Source of the DNA: Streptomyces griseocarneus
GTDB lineage: Bacteria > Actinomycetota > Actinomycetes > Streptomycetales > Streptomycetaceae
Length of the DNA stretch: 64,000 nt
Reading direction: 5' to 3'
NCBI RefSeq assembly: GCF_014655595.1
Contig: NZ_BNBL01000013.1
Location: forward strand, 1 to 64,000
The stretch's first letter is position 1. Each line of letters begins with the position of its first letter. Under the pieces are notes generated by a model that searched no databases, was not told the origin of the DNA, and worked only from the letters and a program-made list of their open reading frames with translations. The position numbers were made by a program, and so were the translations under genes. Positions 1-8,648 of this stretch are shown here, piece by piece.

Positions 1-239
1 CCCTCTCGGGCTTTCCTCCGGGCGCTTCCCTTCGTTGTTTCCAACCTTACCAGATCCGTTTTCCAGTTCCTTCCGCTTCTCAATCGAAGCAGTCGGTCTG
101 AATTCCGTTTCCGGTCCCCGTTGGCGGGGTTTCCGACTTTATCAGAAACCGTTCCGGCCGATTCACATCGGCTTTCCGATTCCAGAGGGAGTCGAAGTGC
201 TTCGCCGTTGAATTGTCTTCACTGGCCGAAGCTGGTCAG

Positions 240-268
240 ATACTAACCGTTGCAGGGGACTGGGTCCA
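240..268 (-). promoter_or_regulatory. Candidate second rrn promoter (TGGACC-N17-TAGTAT)
   Basis: TGGACC (263-268) and TAGTAT (240-245) are separated by 17 bases, about 47 bases downstream of P1 and in the same direction. It fits the multi-promoter layout of Streptomyces rrn operons. The -35 is only a partial match. Confidence 0.5.
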
Positions 269-286
269 CCTCGTCGCAACCGTTCG

Positions 287-315
287 AATCTACCTCCCCG
301 CGCATCCCGTGTCAA
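287..315 (-). promoter_or_regulatory. rrn promoter P1 (TTGACA-N17-TAGATT)
   Basis: On the minus strand a perfect -35 TTGACA (310-315) is followed after 17 bases by TAGATT (287-292). This is the best consensus vegetative promoter in the window. It starts about 35 bases after the stop codon of the preceding hypothetical gene and points toward the rRNA leader. Confidence 0.75.
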
Positions 316-349
316 CGGTCTTTGCGAGGCGAAGAGAACAGTACCAGGT

Positions 350-970
350 TCAGGAGGCCCCGAAGGACGACGGCGGGCTCTCGAGGTCCTCGAGCTCGAT
401 GCCGGGGGCCGAGAGCACCACGTCGCCGGCCAGGTGAACGGCGTACTGCTCCCCCGTGTCCAGCTCGCTGACCTGGTACTCGTCCACTTCCAGCGGGTCG
501 TTGTCAGTGGCGTGTGCTGTCCTGGCGACCAAGGCCCAGGACTGGTCGAGCGTGCGGGGGGCGAGGACGGGCGCGGTGAAGGAGACGAGGCGGATTCGAA
601 CGGCCTCGTCGCCGGGGGACAGCCGGAGGAGACGGGCGATGGCCACGTAGAACGCGGGGGAAGCGCCGGTGAAGGCGTGTGCGCGGACGTTGCCTTCCGT
701 CGCGTGCTCGCCGGTCGGGTCGGTGCGCACCCATGTCATGCCGTCGATCGCCGCGCCGCGCACCTGCCAGTCCGATCGCTGGAGCTGGAGGCGGATGGGG
801 CGGCCGAGGTCGTCGATGGCGAGGTCGACCGAGCCTGCGGGGGTGCCGGAGGGACCGGTCAGCTGCGAGACGTAGCGCCAGCCGGAGGGGCCGGTGGCGC
901 AGTGGAAGTGCTCGTTGCCGAGGGGGGAGTGATCGTGGGGGTCGTGGAGCGAGTAGCGGCCACGGGGCAT
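350..970 (-). CDS. Conserved hypothetical protein (206 aa)
   Basis: I do not recognise a named family. The protein is soluble, with no signal peptide or membrane segment. It starts MPRGRYSLHDPHDH and contains beta-rich stretches such as GWRYVSQLTGPSGTPAGSV and RLQLQRSDWQVRG, suggesting a lipocalin/FABP-like or YjbR-like beta fold, but that is a guess. The ATG at 970 is chosen because AAGGA lies at a suitable distance; an in-frame ATG 20 codons upstream falls inside the ahcY-side terminator hairpin. The gene lies between ahcY and the rrn promoters on the same strand. Its stop is only about 35 bases before rrn P1. Confidence 0.7.
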   Translation of the reverse strand: MPRGRYSLHDPHDHSPLGNEHFHCATGPSGWRYVSQLTGPSGTPAGSVDLAIDDLGRPIRLQLQRSDWQVRGAAIDGMTWVRTDPTGEHATEGNVRAHAFTGASPAFYVAIARLLRLSPGDEAVRIRLVSFTAPVLAPRTLDQSWALVARTAHATDNDPLEVDEYQVSELDTGEQYAVHLAGDVVLSAPGIELEDLESPPSSFGAS

Positions 971-994
971 GGCGGGGTCCTTGACGCGAACGGG

Positions 995-1025
995 ACAGGC
1001 CCCCGCCGTGCGGGCGGGGGCCTGT
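995..1025. terminator. Hairpin terminator downstream of ahcY
   Basis: Arms 995-1007 and 1013-1025 are a perfect 13-bp inverted repeat (ACAGGCCCCCGCC) with a 5-base loop. It lies 105 bases after the ahcY stop and just before the next leftward gene. There is no U-tract. Confidence 0.7.
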
Positions 1026-1129
1026 TCCACCGGTTACTGGGGCTCTACAAGTTACTCAGGAAGTCACTCGGGCCGGCGGCAGCCGTCTCGGTGGCCTCAC
1101 GAGCATTCGGAGCAGCCCGGGCGGCCGGA

Positions 1130-2584
1130 TCAGTAGCGGTAGTGGTCGGGCTTGTACGGGCCCTCGACCGGGACGCCGATGTACGCCGCCTGCTCCGGGC
1201 GGAGCACGGTCAGCTTGACGCCGAGGGCGTCGAGGTGGAGGCGGGCGACCTTCTCGTCCAGGTGCTTGGGCAGGACGTAGACGTCGGTCGGGTAGGACTC
1301 CGGCTTGGTGAAGAGCTCGATCTGGGCCAGGGTCTGGTCCGCGAAGGAGTTCGACATCACGAACGACGGGTGGCCGGTGGCGTTGCCGAGGTTGAGCAGG
1401 CGGCCCTCGGACAGCACGATCAGGACCTTGCCGTCGGGGAAGGTCCAGGTGTGGACCTGGGGCTTGACCTCGTCCTTGACGATGCCGGGGATCTTGGCCA
1501 GGCCGGCCATGTCGATCTCGTTGTCGAAGTGACCGATGTTCCCGACGATCGCCTGGTGCTTCATCTTGGCCATGTCGGAGGCCATGATGATGTCCTTGTT
1601 GCCCGTCGTGGTGACGAAGATGTCGGCGATCTCGACGACCTCGTCCAGGGTGGTGACCTGGTAGCCGTCCATGGCCGCCTGGAGGGCGTTGATCGGGTCG
1701 ATCTCGGTGACGATCACGCGGGCGCCCTGGCCGCGCAGCGACTCGGCGCAGCCCTTGCCCACGTCGCCGTAGCCGCAGACGACGGCGACCTTGCCGCCGA
1801 TCAGGACGTCGGTGGCGCGGTTGATGCCGTCGATGAGGGAGTGGCGGCAGCCGTACTTGTTGTCGAACTTCGACTTGGTGACCGCGTCATTGACGTTGAT
1901 GGCGGGGAAGAGCAGCGTGCCGGTGTGCTGCATCTCGTACAGGCGGTGGACGCCGGTGGTGGTCTCCTCGGTGACGCCGCGGATCTCCGACGCCAGCTGC
2001 GTCCACTTCTGCGGGTTCTCGGTGAGCGTGCGGTTGAGGAGGGTGAGGATCTGGGCGTACTCCTCGCTGTCGGCCGTGGCCGGGTCCGGGGCGGCGCCCG
2101 CCTTCTCGAACTCCACGCCCTTGTGGACGAGGAGGGTGGCGTCACCACCGTCGTCCAGGATCATGTTCGGACCGCCGGTGGCGGTGTTCGGCCAGGTCAG
2201 CGCCTGCTCCGTGCACCACCAGTACTCCTCCAGCGTCTCGCCCTTCCAGGCGAAGACGGGCACGCCCTGCGGGTCCTCGGGGGTGCCGTCGGGGCCCACC
2301 GCGATGGCGGCGGCCGCGTGGTCCTGGGTCGAGAAGATGTTGCAGGACGCCCAGCGCACCTGGGCGCCGAGGGCCACGAGGGTCTCGATCAGGACGGCCG
2401 TCTGCACGGTCATGTGCAGCGAGCCGGTGATGCGGGCGCCGGCGAGCGGCTGCGCCTCCGCGTACTCCTTGCGGATCGCCATCAGGCCGGGCATCTCGTG
2501 CTCGGCGAGGGTGATCTCCTTACGACCGAAGGCCGCCAGCGACAGGTCCGCGACCTTGAAGTCCTGGCCGGTAGTGGTAGTCAT
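1130..2584 (-). CDS. ahcY: Adenosylhomocysteinase (S-adenosylhomocysteine hydrolase)
   Basis: Cleaves S-adenosylhomocysteine to adenosine and homocysteine in the cytosol, relieving product inhibition of methyltransferases and closing the activated-methyl cycle. The 484-residue protein has the full family architecture. The substrate domain includes HMTVQTAVLIETL and NVNDAVTKSKFDNKYGCRHS. The NAD-binding glycine loop is VAVVCGYGDVGKG (about residues 265-277). The C-terminus is the diagnostic KPDHYRY that reaches into the neighbouring subunit's NAD site. The ATG at 2584 (MTTTTGQDFKVADL) follows GAGGAG by 8 bases; the long upstream extension in this frame has no support. A PTS permease is divergently transcribed 390 bases away. 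Confidence 0.97.
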   Translation of the reverse strand: MTTTTGQDFKVADLSLAAFGRKEITLAEHEMPGLMAIRKEYAEAQPLAGARITGSLHMTVQTAVLIETLVALGAQVRWASCNIFSTQDHAAAAIAVGPDGTPEDPQGVPVFAWKGETLEEYWWCTEQALTWPNTATGGPNMILDDGGDATLLVHKGVEFEKAGAAPDPATADSEEYAQILTLLNRTLTENPQKWTQLASEIRGVTEETTTGVHRLYEMQHTGTLLFPAINVNDAVTKSKFDNKYGCRHSLIDGINRATDVLIGGKVAVVCGYGDVGKGCAESLRGQGARVIVTEIDPINALQAAMDGYQVTTLDEVVEIADIFVTTTGNKDIIMASDMAKMKHQAIVGNIGHFDNEIDMAGLAKIPGIVKDEVKPQVHTWTFPDGKVLIVLSEGRLLNLGNATGHPSFVMSNSFADQTLAQIELFTKPESYPTDVYVLPKHLDEKVARLHLDALGVKLTVLRPEQAAYIGVPVEGPYKPDHYRY

Positions 2585-2974
2585 ACGGGCTGCTCCTCTA
2601 GGGGCGAGCGGGAGTGGGTACGGCTGTGCACGCGGCCGGCCGGCGCGGACACGGCTCGGTCCGCACTGATCCCCTGGCCGCAGCTCAGTCCGTCGGAGGC
2701 CCTCTCTCCCTCGGCCGGTCCGTCGTGCGGGCCGCCCGACCGCCATCAGCAGCGACGTCTGGCTTCTGGGCACGAATCTACACCGGGCGGTGCGGCGAAC
2801 CCCAGCCCCCTTGGCCTCCGTTCGGCCCCGTCGTACCCGCCCGCGAGCCCTTCGTCTGATGCAGGATGCGGTTGCAGGATACGTGGACGATCAATGCGCG
2901 CGAACAGTGGACGACCGCCAGTGGACGGCCCCTGGTGAGCCAGTGGTGAGGAGACCAGTGGTGAGGAGAATCGT
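2585..2974. other. Divergent intergenic region ahcY / PTS
   Basis: This 390-base non-coding stretch must hold both promoters. On the ahcY strand a TAGATT at about 2774-2779 is a possible -10, but no good -35 precedes it. I looked for an SAH riboswitch before ahcY and could not recognise its conserved core. Near the PTS start the sequence is locally repetitive (see the repeat at 2941-2969). Confidence 0.5.
2941..2969 (+). repeat. Tandem 14-bp repeat carrying the PTS ribosome-binding site
   Basis: CAGTGGTGAGGAGA occurs at 2941-2954 and again at 2956-2969. The second copy supplies the GAGGAG ahead of the GTG start at 2975; the first gives a duplicate Shine-Dalgarno 15 bases upstream. Confidence 0.8.
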
Positions 2975-4981
2975 GTGACGCCCTCGGCCGATCCCCCCGT
3001 GCGCCCGGCGTCGAGCGGACGGCGGCTCAAGCTGCTCGCGGTCACCGCCTGCCCCACCGGCATCGCCCACACGTACATGGCGGCGGAGAAGCTCGTGCAG
3101 GCCGCGGAGGCGCTCGGCCATGACATCAAGGTCGAGACGCAGGGCTCGATCGGGGCCGAGAACGTCCTGTCCGACGCCGAGGTCCGGCAGGCCGACGGGG
3201 TCATCATCGCCGCCGACAAGGACGTCGACCGGAGCCGTTTCGCCGGCAAGCGGGTGCTGTCGGTGGGCGTGGCCGAGGGGATCCACCACCCCGAGCAGTT
3301 GATCGAGCGGGTGCGGGACGCGCCGGTGTACGAGGTCGGGGGCGGGGCCGGTGCCGGGGGTGCCGTCGTGGGCGGCGGCGAGGGGCGCGGGGGCGGGGGC
3401 GGGCGTGGCGTCGTCTACCGGGCGCTGATGAACGGCGTCTCGTACATGATCCCGTTCGTCGTGGTCGGCGGGCTGCTGATCGCGGTGTCGCTCGCGCTGG
3501 GCGGGCATCCGCAGCCGGACGGCGGGCTGGTGATTCCCGAGGGGTCGTTCTGGAAGCACGTCTTCGACATCGGGGACATCGGCTTCAAGTTGATGATCCC
3601 GGTCCTCTCCGGCTACATCGCGTACGCCATCGCCGACCGCCCCGCCCTCGTCCCCGGCATGATCGGCGGGTGGATCGCCAATACGGGCGCGCTCTACGAC
3701 TCCGAGTCGGGGGCGGGCTTCATCGGAGCGATCGTGACGGGCTTCCTGGCCGGGTACGTGGTCCTGTGGATCAAGCGGGTCCGGGTGCCGAAGTTCGTCC
3801 GGCCGGTCATGCCGATCATCGTGATCCCGGTCCTGGCGACCTCGGTCGTGGGGCTCTTCTTCATCTACGTCCTCGGCCGTCCCATCGCCTGGGTCTTCGA
3901 GCACCTCACCGACTGGCTCAGCGGGCTGACCGGGGCGAGCTCGGCGGGGCTGGGCGTGGTGCTGGGCCTGATGATCGCGTTCGACATGGGCGGCCCCGTC
4001 AACAAGACGGCGTTCCTCTTCGGTGCGGGGCTGGTCTCCCGGAACCCGGAGATCATGGGCATGTGCGCGGCCGCCATTCCGGTGCCGCCGCTGGGGCAGG
4101 GGCTGGCCACGGTGCTGCGCCGCGGGATGTTCAGCGATCAGGAGCGGGAGACGGGGCTGGCCGCGCTGTTCATGGGGTTCTTCGGCATTACGGAAGGCGC
4201 GATTCCGTTCGCCGCCGCGCGGCCGGCCCGGGTGATCCCGGCGAACATGGCGGGCGGCGCGGTGGCGGGTGCCATCGCGGGACTCGCGGAGGTCACCGAC
4301 AGCGTGCCGCACGGCGGGCCGATCGTGGCGGTGCTGGGGGCGGTCGGCGGGGTGCCGATGTACCTGACCGCCATCGCGATCGGCATGGTCGTGACCGCGC
4401 TGACGACCGTCACGCTCATGGCGCTGGGCGCGCCGGCCGTCCCCGCGCCGCTGCCGGTGCCGCGCCCCGCGGCGGGGGCACGGCCGCCCGGGGGCGCGCA
4501 GGGCGCACCGGCCGCGGGTCCGCCCGGCGCGCTCTCCGGCTACCTCGACGGGCGGACCGTGCGGCAGGAGCTGGCGGCGGGCCGGAAGGAGGAGGCGATC
4601 CGGGAGATGGCCGGACTGCTGGCGGCCTCCGGCAAGGTGACGGACGTCGAGGGCGTCGTCGGGGCCGTCCTCGCCCGGGAGGAGCTGGGCACGACCGGCC
4701 TGGGCGAGGAGATCGCGATCCCGCATGCGAAGACGGACGCGGTGACGGAGCCGGTCGTCGCCTTCGCCCGCTCGGCCGAAGGGATCGAGTGGGGGGCGCT
4801 GGACGGGACGAGGGCCCGGCTCGTGTTCATGATCGCGGTGCCGGAGGCGGCGGCCGGGGAGGAGCACCTGCGGATTCTGGCGCTGCTGGCGCGCAAGCTG
4901 CTGGACGCGGACTTCCGGGGGCGGTTGCTGGCCGCCCCGGATGTGGAGGCCGTCCTGCGGGTGCTGGAGGAGGTGGCCTGA
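2975..4981 (+). CDS. PTS fructose-type permease, fused IIB-IIC-IIA
   Basis: Imports and phosphorylates a sugar, probably fructose or mannose, using phosphate relayed from HPr. Three domains are fused in 668 residues. The N-terminal IIB has its phospho-cysteine at C26 in TACPTGIAHTY. A Gly-rich linker (about 115-145) leads to a polytopic IIC (about 145-480, with GGPVNKTAF and GITEGAIPFA typical of fructose IIC). An Ala/Pro linker leads to the C-terminal IIA, with its active histidine at H584 in AIPHAKT. All catalytic residues are present. The usual Streptomyces fructose permease is A-B-C; here the order is B-C-A. The start is GTG with GAGGAG 6 bases upstream. No 1-phosphofructokinase or DeoR regulator is adjacent, so the substrate is uncertain. 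Confidence 0.93.
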   Translation: MTPSADPPVRPASSGRRLKLLAVTACPTGIAHTYMAAEKLVQAAEALGHDIKVETQGSIGAENVLSDAEVRQADGVIIAADKDVDRSRFAGKRVLSVGVAEGIHHPEQLIERVRDAPVYEVGGGAGAGGAVVGGGEGRGGGGGRGVVYRALMNGVSYMIPFVVVGGLLIAVSLALGGHPQPDGGLVIPEGSFWKHVFDIGDIGFKLMIPVLSGYIAYAIADRPALVPGMIGGWIANTGALYDSESGAGFIGAIVTGFLAGYVVLWIKRVRVPKFVRPVMPIIVIPVLATSVVGLFFIYVLGRPIAWVFEHLTDWLSGLTGASSAGLGVVLGLMIAFDMGGPVNKTAFLFGAGLVSRNPEIMGMCAAAIPVPPLGQGLATVLRRGMFSDQERETGLAALFMGFFGITEGAIPFAAARPARVIPANMAGGAVAGAIAGLAEVTDSVPHGGPIVAVLGAVGGVPMYLTAIAIGMVVTALTTVTLMALGAPAVPAPLPVPRPAAGARPPGGAQGAPAAGPPGALSGYLDGRTVRQELAAGRKEEAIREMAGLLAASGKVTDVEGVVGAVLAREELGTTGLGEEIAIPHAKTDAVTEPVVAFARSAEGIEWGALDGTRARLVFMIAVPEAAAGEEHLRILALLARKLLDADFRGRLLAAPDVEAVLRVLEEVA

Positions 4982-5044
4982 GGCCGGACGGGGGCGGCCG
5001 GCCGCATGGGACCCGCCCCCTGCCGGCCCCCGCCCGGCTCGTGC

Positions 5045-6010
5045 TCAGGCCCCCGTGCCGCCCGGTGTCGCCGAGGGGTCCTCGCCCGCCGCGGCCGCCG
5101 CCTCGCTGTAGATGTCGGGCTCGAGGTAGATGACGCGGGCGATCGGGACGGCGGCGCGGATGCGGGCTTCCGCCTCGTCGATCGCGCGGGCGACCTGGGC
5201 GGCGGTGTCGTCGTGCCGGACCGCGACCTTCGCGGCGACCAGCAGTTCCTCCGGGCCCAGGTGGAGGGTGCGCATGTGGATGACGCTGATGACGGTCTCG
5301 CCGTCGACGGCGGCGGCGCGGATCCTCGCCACCTGCTCGGGTCCGGCGGCCTCGCCCAGGAGCAGCGACTTCGTCTCGGCCGCCAGCACCAGCGCGATCA
5401 GGACGAGCAGCGCGCCGATGCACATCGTGCCGATGCCGTCCCAGATGCCGTCGCCCGTCACGAGGGTGAGGCCGACGCCGCCGAGGGCGAGCACGAGGCC
5501 GACGAGCGCGCCGAAGTCCTCCAGCAGGACCACCGGCAGCTCGGGCGCCTTCGCCGTGCGGATGAAGGAGCCCCAGCTCTGCTCGCCGCGCAGCTCGTTG
5601 GACTCCCTGATGGCCGTGCGGAAGGAGAAGCCCTCGGCGATGATCGCGAAGACGAGGACCCCGATCGGCCAGTACCAGTTGTCGAGCTCGTGCGGCTCCA
5701 CGATCTTCTCGTAGCCCTCGTAGAGGGCGAAGACGCCGCCGATGGTGAACAGCACGATGGAGACGAGGAAGCCGTAGATGTAGCGCTCGCGGCCGTAGCC
5801 GAACGGGTGCTCCTCGCTCGCCTTGCGCCGGGCCTTCTTGCCGCCGAGCAGCAGCAGTGCCTGGTTGCCGGAGTCGGCGACCGAGTGCACGCCCTCGGCG
5901 AGCATCGACGACGAGCCGCTGAACGCGAAGGCGACGAACTTCGCCGCCGCGATGGCCAGGTTGGCTCCCAGCGCGGCGACGATGGCCTTGGTTCCGCCTG
6001 ATGCACTCAT
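5045..6010 (-). CDS. Cation diffusion facilitator family transporter (ZnT9/SLC30A9-like)
   Basis: A 321-residue divalent-cation efflux protein of the cytoplasmic membrane, exchanging Zn or a related metal for protons. Six hydrophobic segments are visible. The metal site of TM2 appears as EGVHSVADSGNQ (H42, D46), and TM5 carries LLEDFGALVG, where Glu-Asp replaces the common His-x3-Asp, as in the ZnT9-like branch. A cytoplasmic C-terminal domain (about 215-305, HMRTLHLGPEELLVAAKVAV) resembles the usual dimerisation fold. It is the last gene of the leftward manB-manA run (105-base gap) and converges with the PTS gene. Substrate is not predictable from sequence. Confidence 0.92.
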   Translation of the reverse strand: MSASGGTKAIVAALGANLAIAAAKFVAFAFSGSSSMLAEGVHSVADSGNQALLLLGGKKARRKASEEHPFGYGRERYIYGFLVSIVLFTIGGVFALYEGYEKIVEPHELDNWYWPIGVLVFAIIAEGFSFRTAIRESNELRGEQSWGSFIRTAKAPELPVVLLEDFGALVGLVLALGGVGLTLVTGDGIWDGIGTMCIGALLVLIALVLAAETKSLLLGEAAGPEQVARIRAAAVDGETVISVIHMRTLHLGPEELLVAAKVAVRHDDTAAQVARAIDEAEARIRAAVPIARVIYLEPDIYSEAAAAAGEDPSATPGGTGA

Positions 6011-6114
6011 GGTGCGGGACTTCCCTTCCGCGACCCCGCGACTGCGGTCGCCTGCTTTGCTTTTCCTTTACCGGTTACGGCCGGTCATTGTCGCAGGAGG
6101 ATCCGGGCAGGCGG

Positions 6115-7320
6115 TCATCGCGGCGCGGGGACCGAGGCGCGGAAGAGCGCGCCCTCGCCGTCCGCCGTCACCCGCTCCCCCGCCCGGACGTAGGCGGACT
6201 CGCCGCGTCCGAGGGTCAGTTCGGTGCCGTCCTCGCCGCGCAGGCGGGCCCGGCCGGCGACGCAGAGCAGGATCTGCGGCGTCCGGGCGTCGAGCCGGTG
6301 GGGCTCGGAGCCGGCGGCCAGGGCGTAGCGCGAGAGGCGGAACTCCTCGACGGGCGTCTCGTACACCTCCGCGCCGTCGGGGTCCGCCTCCGGGCGCAGG
6401 ACGCGGGGCTCGGTGGCCTCGAAGCGGACGACGCGCAGCAGTTCGGGGACGTCGACGTGCTTGGGGGTCAGGCCGCAGCGCAGGACGTTGTCGGAGTTGG
6501 CCATGATCTCGACGCCGAGGCCCTCGAGGTAGGCGTGCGGCACTCCGGCGCCGAGGTAGAGGGCCTCGCCGGGCTGGAGGCGTACGTGGTTGAGGAGCAT
6601 GGCGGCGATGACGCCGGGGTCGCCGGGGTAGTGCCGGGCGATGGAGGCGTAGGCGGCGTACGCGGCGCGGTGCGGGTGGTCGCCGGCGGCGAGGCGCTCG
6701 GCGGCGTGGGCGGCCGCGGTGACCGTCTCGGCCATGGCGGTGCGTTCGGCGCTCAGCACGGCGGTGAGCATCTCGCGCAGGGCGGCGCTCTCGGGGTGGG
6801 CGTGCAGGAGGTCGGCGTACGGCTTGAGGGAGTCGACGCCGAGGGCGGCGAGGAGTTCGGCGGTGGCGTCGGGGGCGCGGAAGCCGCACAGGCCGTCGAA
6901 GGGGGTCAGGGCGCAGATGAGCTCGGGCTTGTGGTTGGCGTCCTTGTAGTTGCGGTGCGCGGCGTCGCGGGGGACGCCGCGGGCCTCCTCCTCGGCGAAG
7001 CCGGCGGTGGCCTGCCCGAGGTCGGGGTGGACCTGCAGGGACAGGGGGTCGGCCGCGGCGAGGAGTTTGAGCAGGAAGGGCAGCCCGGGGCCGAAGCGTT
7101 GCGCGGTCGCGGCGCCGAGCTCGCCCTCGGGGTCGGCGGCGATGACGTCGCCGAGCGCGACCGGGCCGGCGCCGCGGTCGACGCGGGAGGGAGCCGCGGG
7201 GTGGGCGCCCATCCACAGCTCCGCCTGGGGCTCGCCGGTGGGCGGGGTGCCGAGAAGCTCGGGGATCGCGGTGGTGGAGCCCCACGCGTAGGGGCGCACG
7301 GGGTTGACGAGGCGGTCCAT
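6115..7320 (-). CDS. manA: Mannose-6-phosphate isomerase, type I
   Basis: Interconverts fructose-6-phosphate and mannose-6-phosphate, the entry step to GDP-mannose. The 401 residues carry the cupin zinc-site motifs of type I enzymes: PLSLQVHPD, NYKDANHKPELI and YLGAGVPHAYLEG, followed by EIMANSDNVLRCGLTPKH. The start MDRLVNPVRPYAWGS is the normal family N-terminus. It follows the SIS-domain gene by 85 bases in a leftward operon with manB, so three adjacent genes act on hexose phosphates feeding protein and glycan mannosylation. Confidence 0.96.
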   Translation of the reverse strand: MDRLVNPVRPYAWGSTTAIPELLGTPPTGEPQAELWMGAHPAAPSRVDRGAGPVALGDVIAADPEGELGAATAQRFGPGLPFLLKLLAAADPLSLQVHPDLGQATAGFAEEEARGVPRDAAHRNYKDANHKPELICALTPFDGLCGFRAPDATAELLAALGVDSLKPYADLLHAHPESAALREMLTAVLSAERTAMAETVTAAAHAAERLAAGDHPHRAAYAAYASIARHYPGDPGVIAAMLLNHVRLQPGEALYLGAGVPHAYLEGLGVEIMANSDNVLRCGLTPKHVDVPELLRVVRFEATEPRVLRPEADPDGAEVYETPVEEFRLSRYALAAGSEPHRLDARTPQILLCVAGRARLRGEDGTELTLGRGESAYVRAGERVTADGEGALFRASVPAPR

Positions 7321-7405
7321 GGGCGTTCCTGACTGTTGGTGCGAAGTCTCGGGTCGGCCTGTTACTGCGCGCGCTGGACTCGTACGGGCTGGGACGGGGC
7401 CTGTT

Positions 7406-8578
7406 CTACGGGCTCGAGGCGAGCGCCAGGTAGACGGCGGCGAAATCGGTGATGGCCAGGAACTCCGCGGCGATCTCCAGGGGGCTGCTGCCCTCGGTCG
7501 CCTCGAGCTCGCTGACGGGGGTGTCGCGGTGCAGGGCCAGCTCGCGGGCGGCGGGGGCGGGCGAGGTGACCTCGGGTTCCCGTTCGCGCAGCAGGACGAC
7601 GCGGGCGTGCAGCGCCTCGGGCTCCTCCACGCGGTCGCGGAAGAAGTCCTCGGGGTCGGCGCCGGCGGCGAAGGCGCCCGCGAGGAGGGTGCCGTGCGCG
7701 GTGAGCGCCTCGGGGAGCTCGGCGGCGAGCGCCGGGAGGCCGGCGAGGGCGGCCAGGACGGTCGCGAAGCGACGGCCGGCCGCGACGGCGAGGTCGCCCT
7801 CGGTCCAGATCAGCGGGACGGTGCCGGCCAGCTCGGCGGCGAGGGTCTTGGCGGGGTTGCTGTAGGTGGCGATGGCGGGCCCGCAGCGTTCGGCGACCTG
7901 GTCGAGGCGGTCGGCGAGCGATTCGAGGGCCGCGTGCGGGGCCTCGAGGAGGCCGACGCGGTCGCCGAGGGCGAGCAGCGGGGTGATCAGCGACCACAGG
8001 GTCCCGGGGCCGGTGGGCAGGACGGCGTCGGAGACGTCGCCCAGCATGCCGCCGCCCTCGCCGCCCGCCATCGTGGTCTCGTAGGGGGTGCTGGTCAGCG
8101 GGACCGCGAGGCCCCGGGCCTGGACGGTGGCCTCGGCCAGCGGGGAGCCGGCGGGGGCGACGGTGACGACGGAGCAGCCGCGGCGGTAGGCCTGCTCGAG
8201 GAGGAGGGCGAGGCCCGGTTCCGTGCCGTCCGGACTGGCGACGAGCAGGAGGTCGAGCGGGCCCGTCCAGCCCGGCAGGGTCCAGCGCAGGGCGCCGGGG
8301 GCCGGGGCGACGCCGGACGGACGGATCAGGGTGACGGGGCAGGCGTCGCCGGCGAGGGCGCTGAGCAGGTCGGCGGTGGAGCCGGCGGCGGGGCCGGGGC
8401 CGGCGACCAGGACGGTGCGCGGGCGGCCGTCGGGGCTCAGCGTGTCCACGCCCGCCTCGGCCGCGTTGCGGAGGGCCGTGCGCACCCGGGCGCCGGATTC
8501 GGCGGCGCCCCGGAGCAGGCCGTGCAGGTCGGCGCGGGAGAGGCCGTCGGGGTTATCGAGGAGTGACTCGTCGAACAA
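7406..8578 (-). CDS. SIS-domain phosphosugar protein (TobH-like)
   Basis: A 390-residue protein related to bifunctional phosphoglucose/phosphomannose isomerases and to the mycobacterial TobH protein, which occupies the same place between manA and manB. A SIS-like fold is suggested by VLVAGPGPAAGSTADLLSAL, then LLLVASPDGTEPGLALLLEQAYRRG, and a second half with ATYSNPAKTLAAELAGTVPLIW. The C-terminal part matches the bacterial PGI C-terminal layout (ITDFAAVYLAL at the end). Catalytic activity cannot be asserted. The context points to sugar-phosphate isomerisation or regulation in mannose metabolism. Confidence 0.8.
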   Translation of the reverse strand: MFDESLLDNPDGLSRADLHGLLRGAAESGARVRTALRNAAEAGVDTLSPDGRPRTVLVAGPGPAAGSTADLLSALAGDACPVTLIRPSGVAPAPGALRWTLPGWTGPLDLLLVASPDGTEPGLALLLEQAYRRGCSVVTVAPAGSPLAEATVQARGLAVPLTSTPYETTMAGGEGGGMLGDVSDAVLPTGPGTLWSLITPLLALGDRVGLLEAPHAALESLADRLDQVAERCGPAIATYSNPAKTLAAELAGTVPLIWTEGDLAVAAGRRFATVLAALAGLPALAAELPEALTAHGTLLAGAFAAGADPEDFFRDRVEEPEALHARVVLLREREPEVTSPAPAARELALHRDTPVSELEATEGSSPLEIAAEFLAITDFAAVYLALASSP

Positions 8579-8648
8579 CGGGGATCAGCCTCCGGTCGCC
8601 GTGGGGTACGGGGAAGCCTGCCGCCGCGTGCGGGCAGGCCGGGGCGGG

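Larger units (their letters stand above)
1..349 (-). promoter_or_regulatory. rRNA operon promoter and leader region (16S gene lies beyond the left edge)
   Basis: Read leftwards, this non-coding stretch has several stacked promoter-like elements, followed by the purine-rich leader that precedes 16S rRNA in Streptomyces (the end near position 1 reads GAAGCGCCCGGAGGAAAGCC). Two related segments, TCTGATAAAGTCGGAAAC (about 131-146) and TCTGGTAAGGTTGGAAAC (about 39-56), look like duplicated downstream promoter/processing units. A small hairpin (CCCCG/CGGGG, about 116-129) lies between them. Streptomyces rrn operons are known to use multiple tandem promoters. That it belongs to an rrn operon is inferred from leader resemblance; the rRNA itself is not in view. 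Confidence 0.75.

Noticed and set aside
2585..2780. SAH riboswitch upstream of ahcY
   Set aside because: The conserved core of the known SAH riboswitch was not recognisable; a covariance-model search would be decisive.
434..2938. Plus-strand open frame of 834 codons over ahcY
   Set aside because: It is the antisense of ahcY and the hypothetical gene; high-GC DNA gives long shadow frames, and the encoded protein is low-complexity without a known domain.
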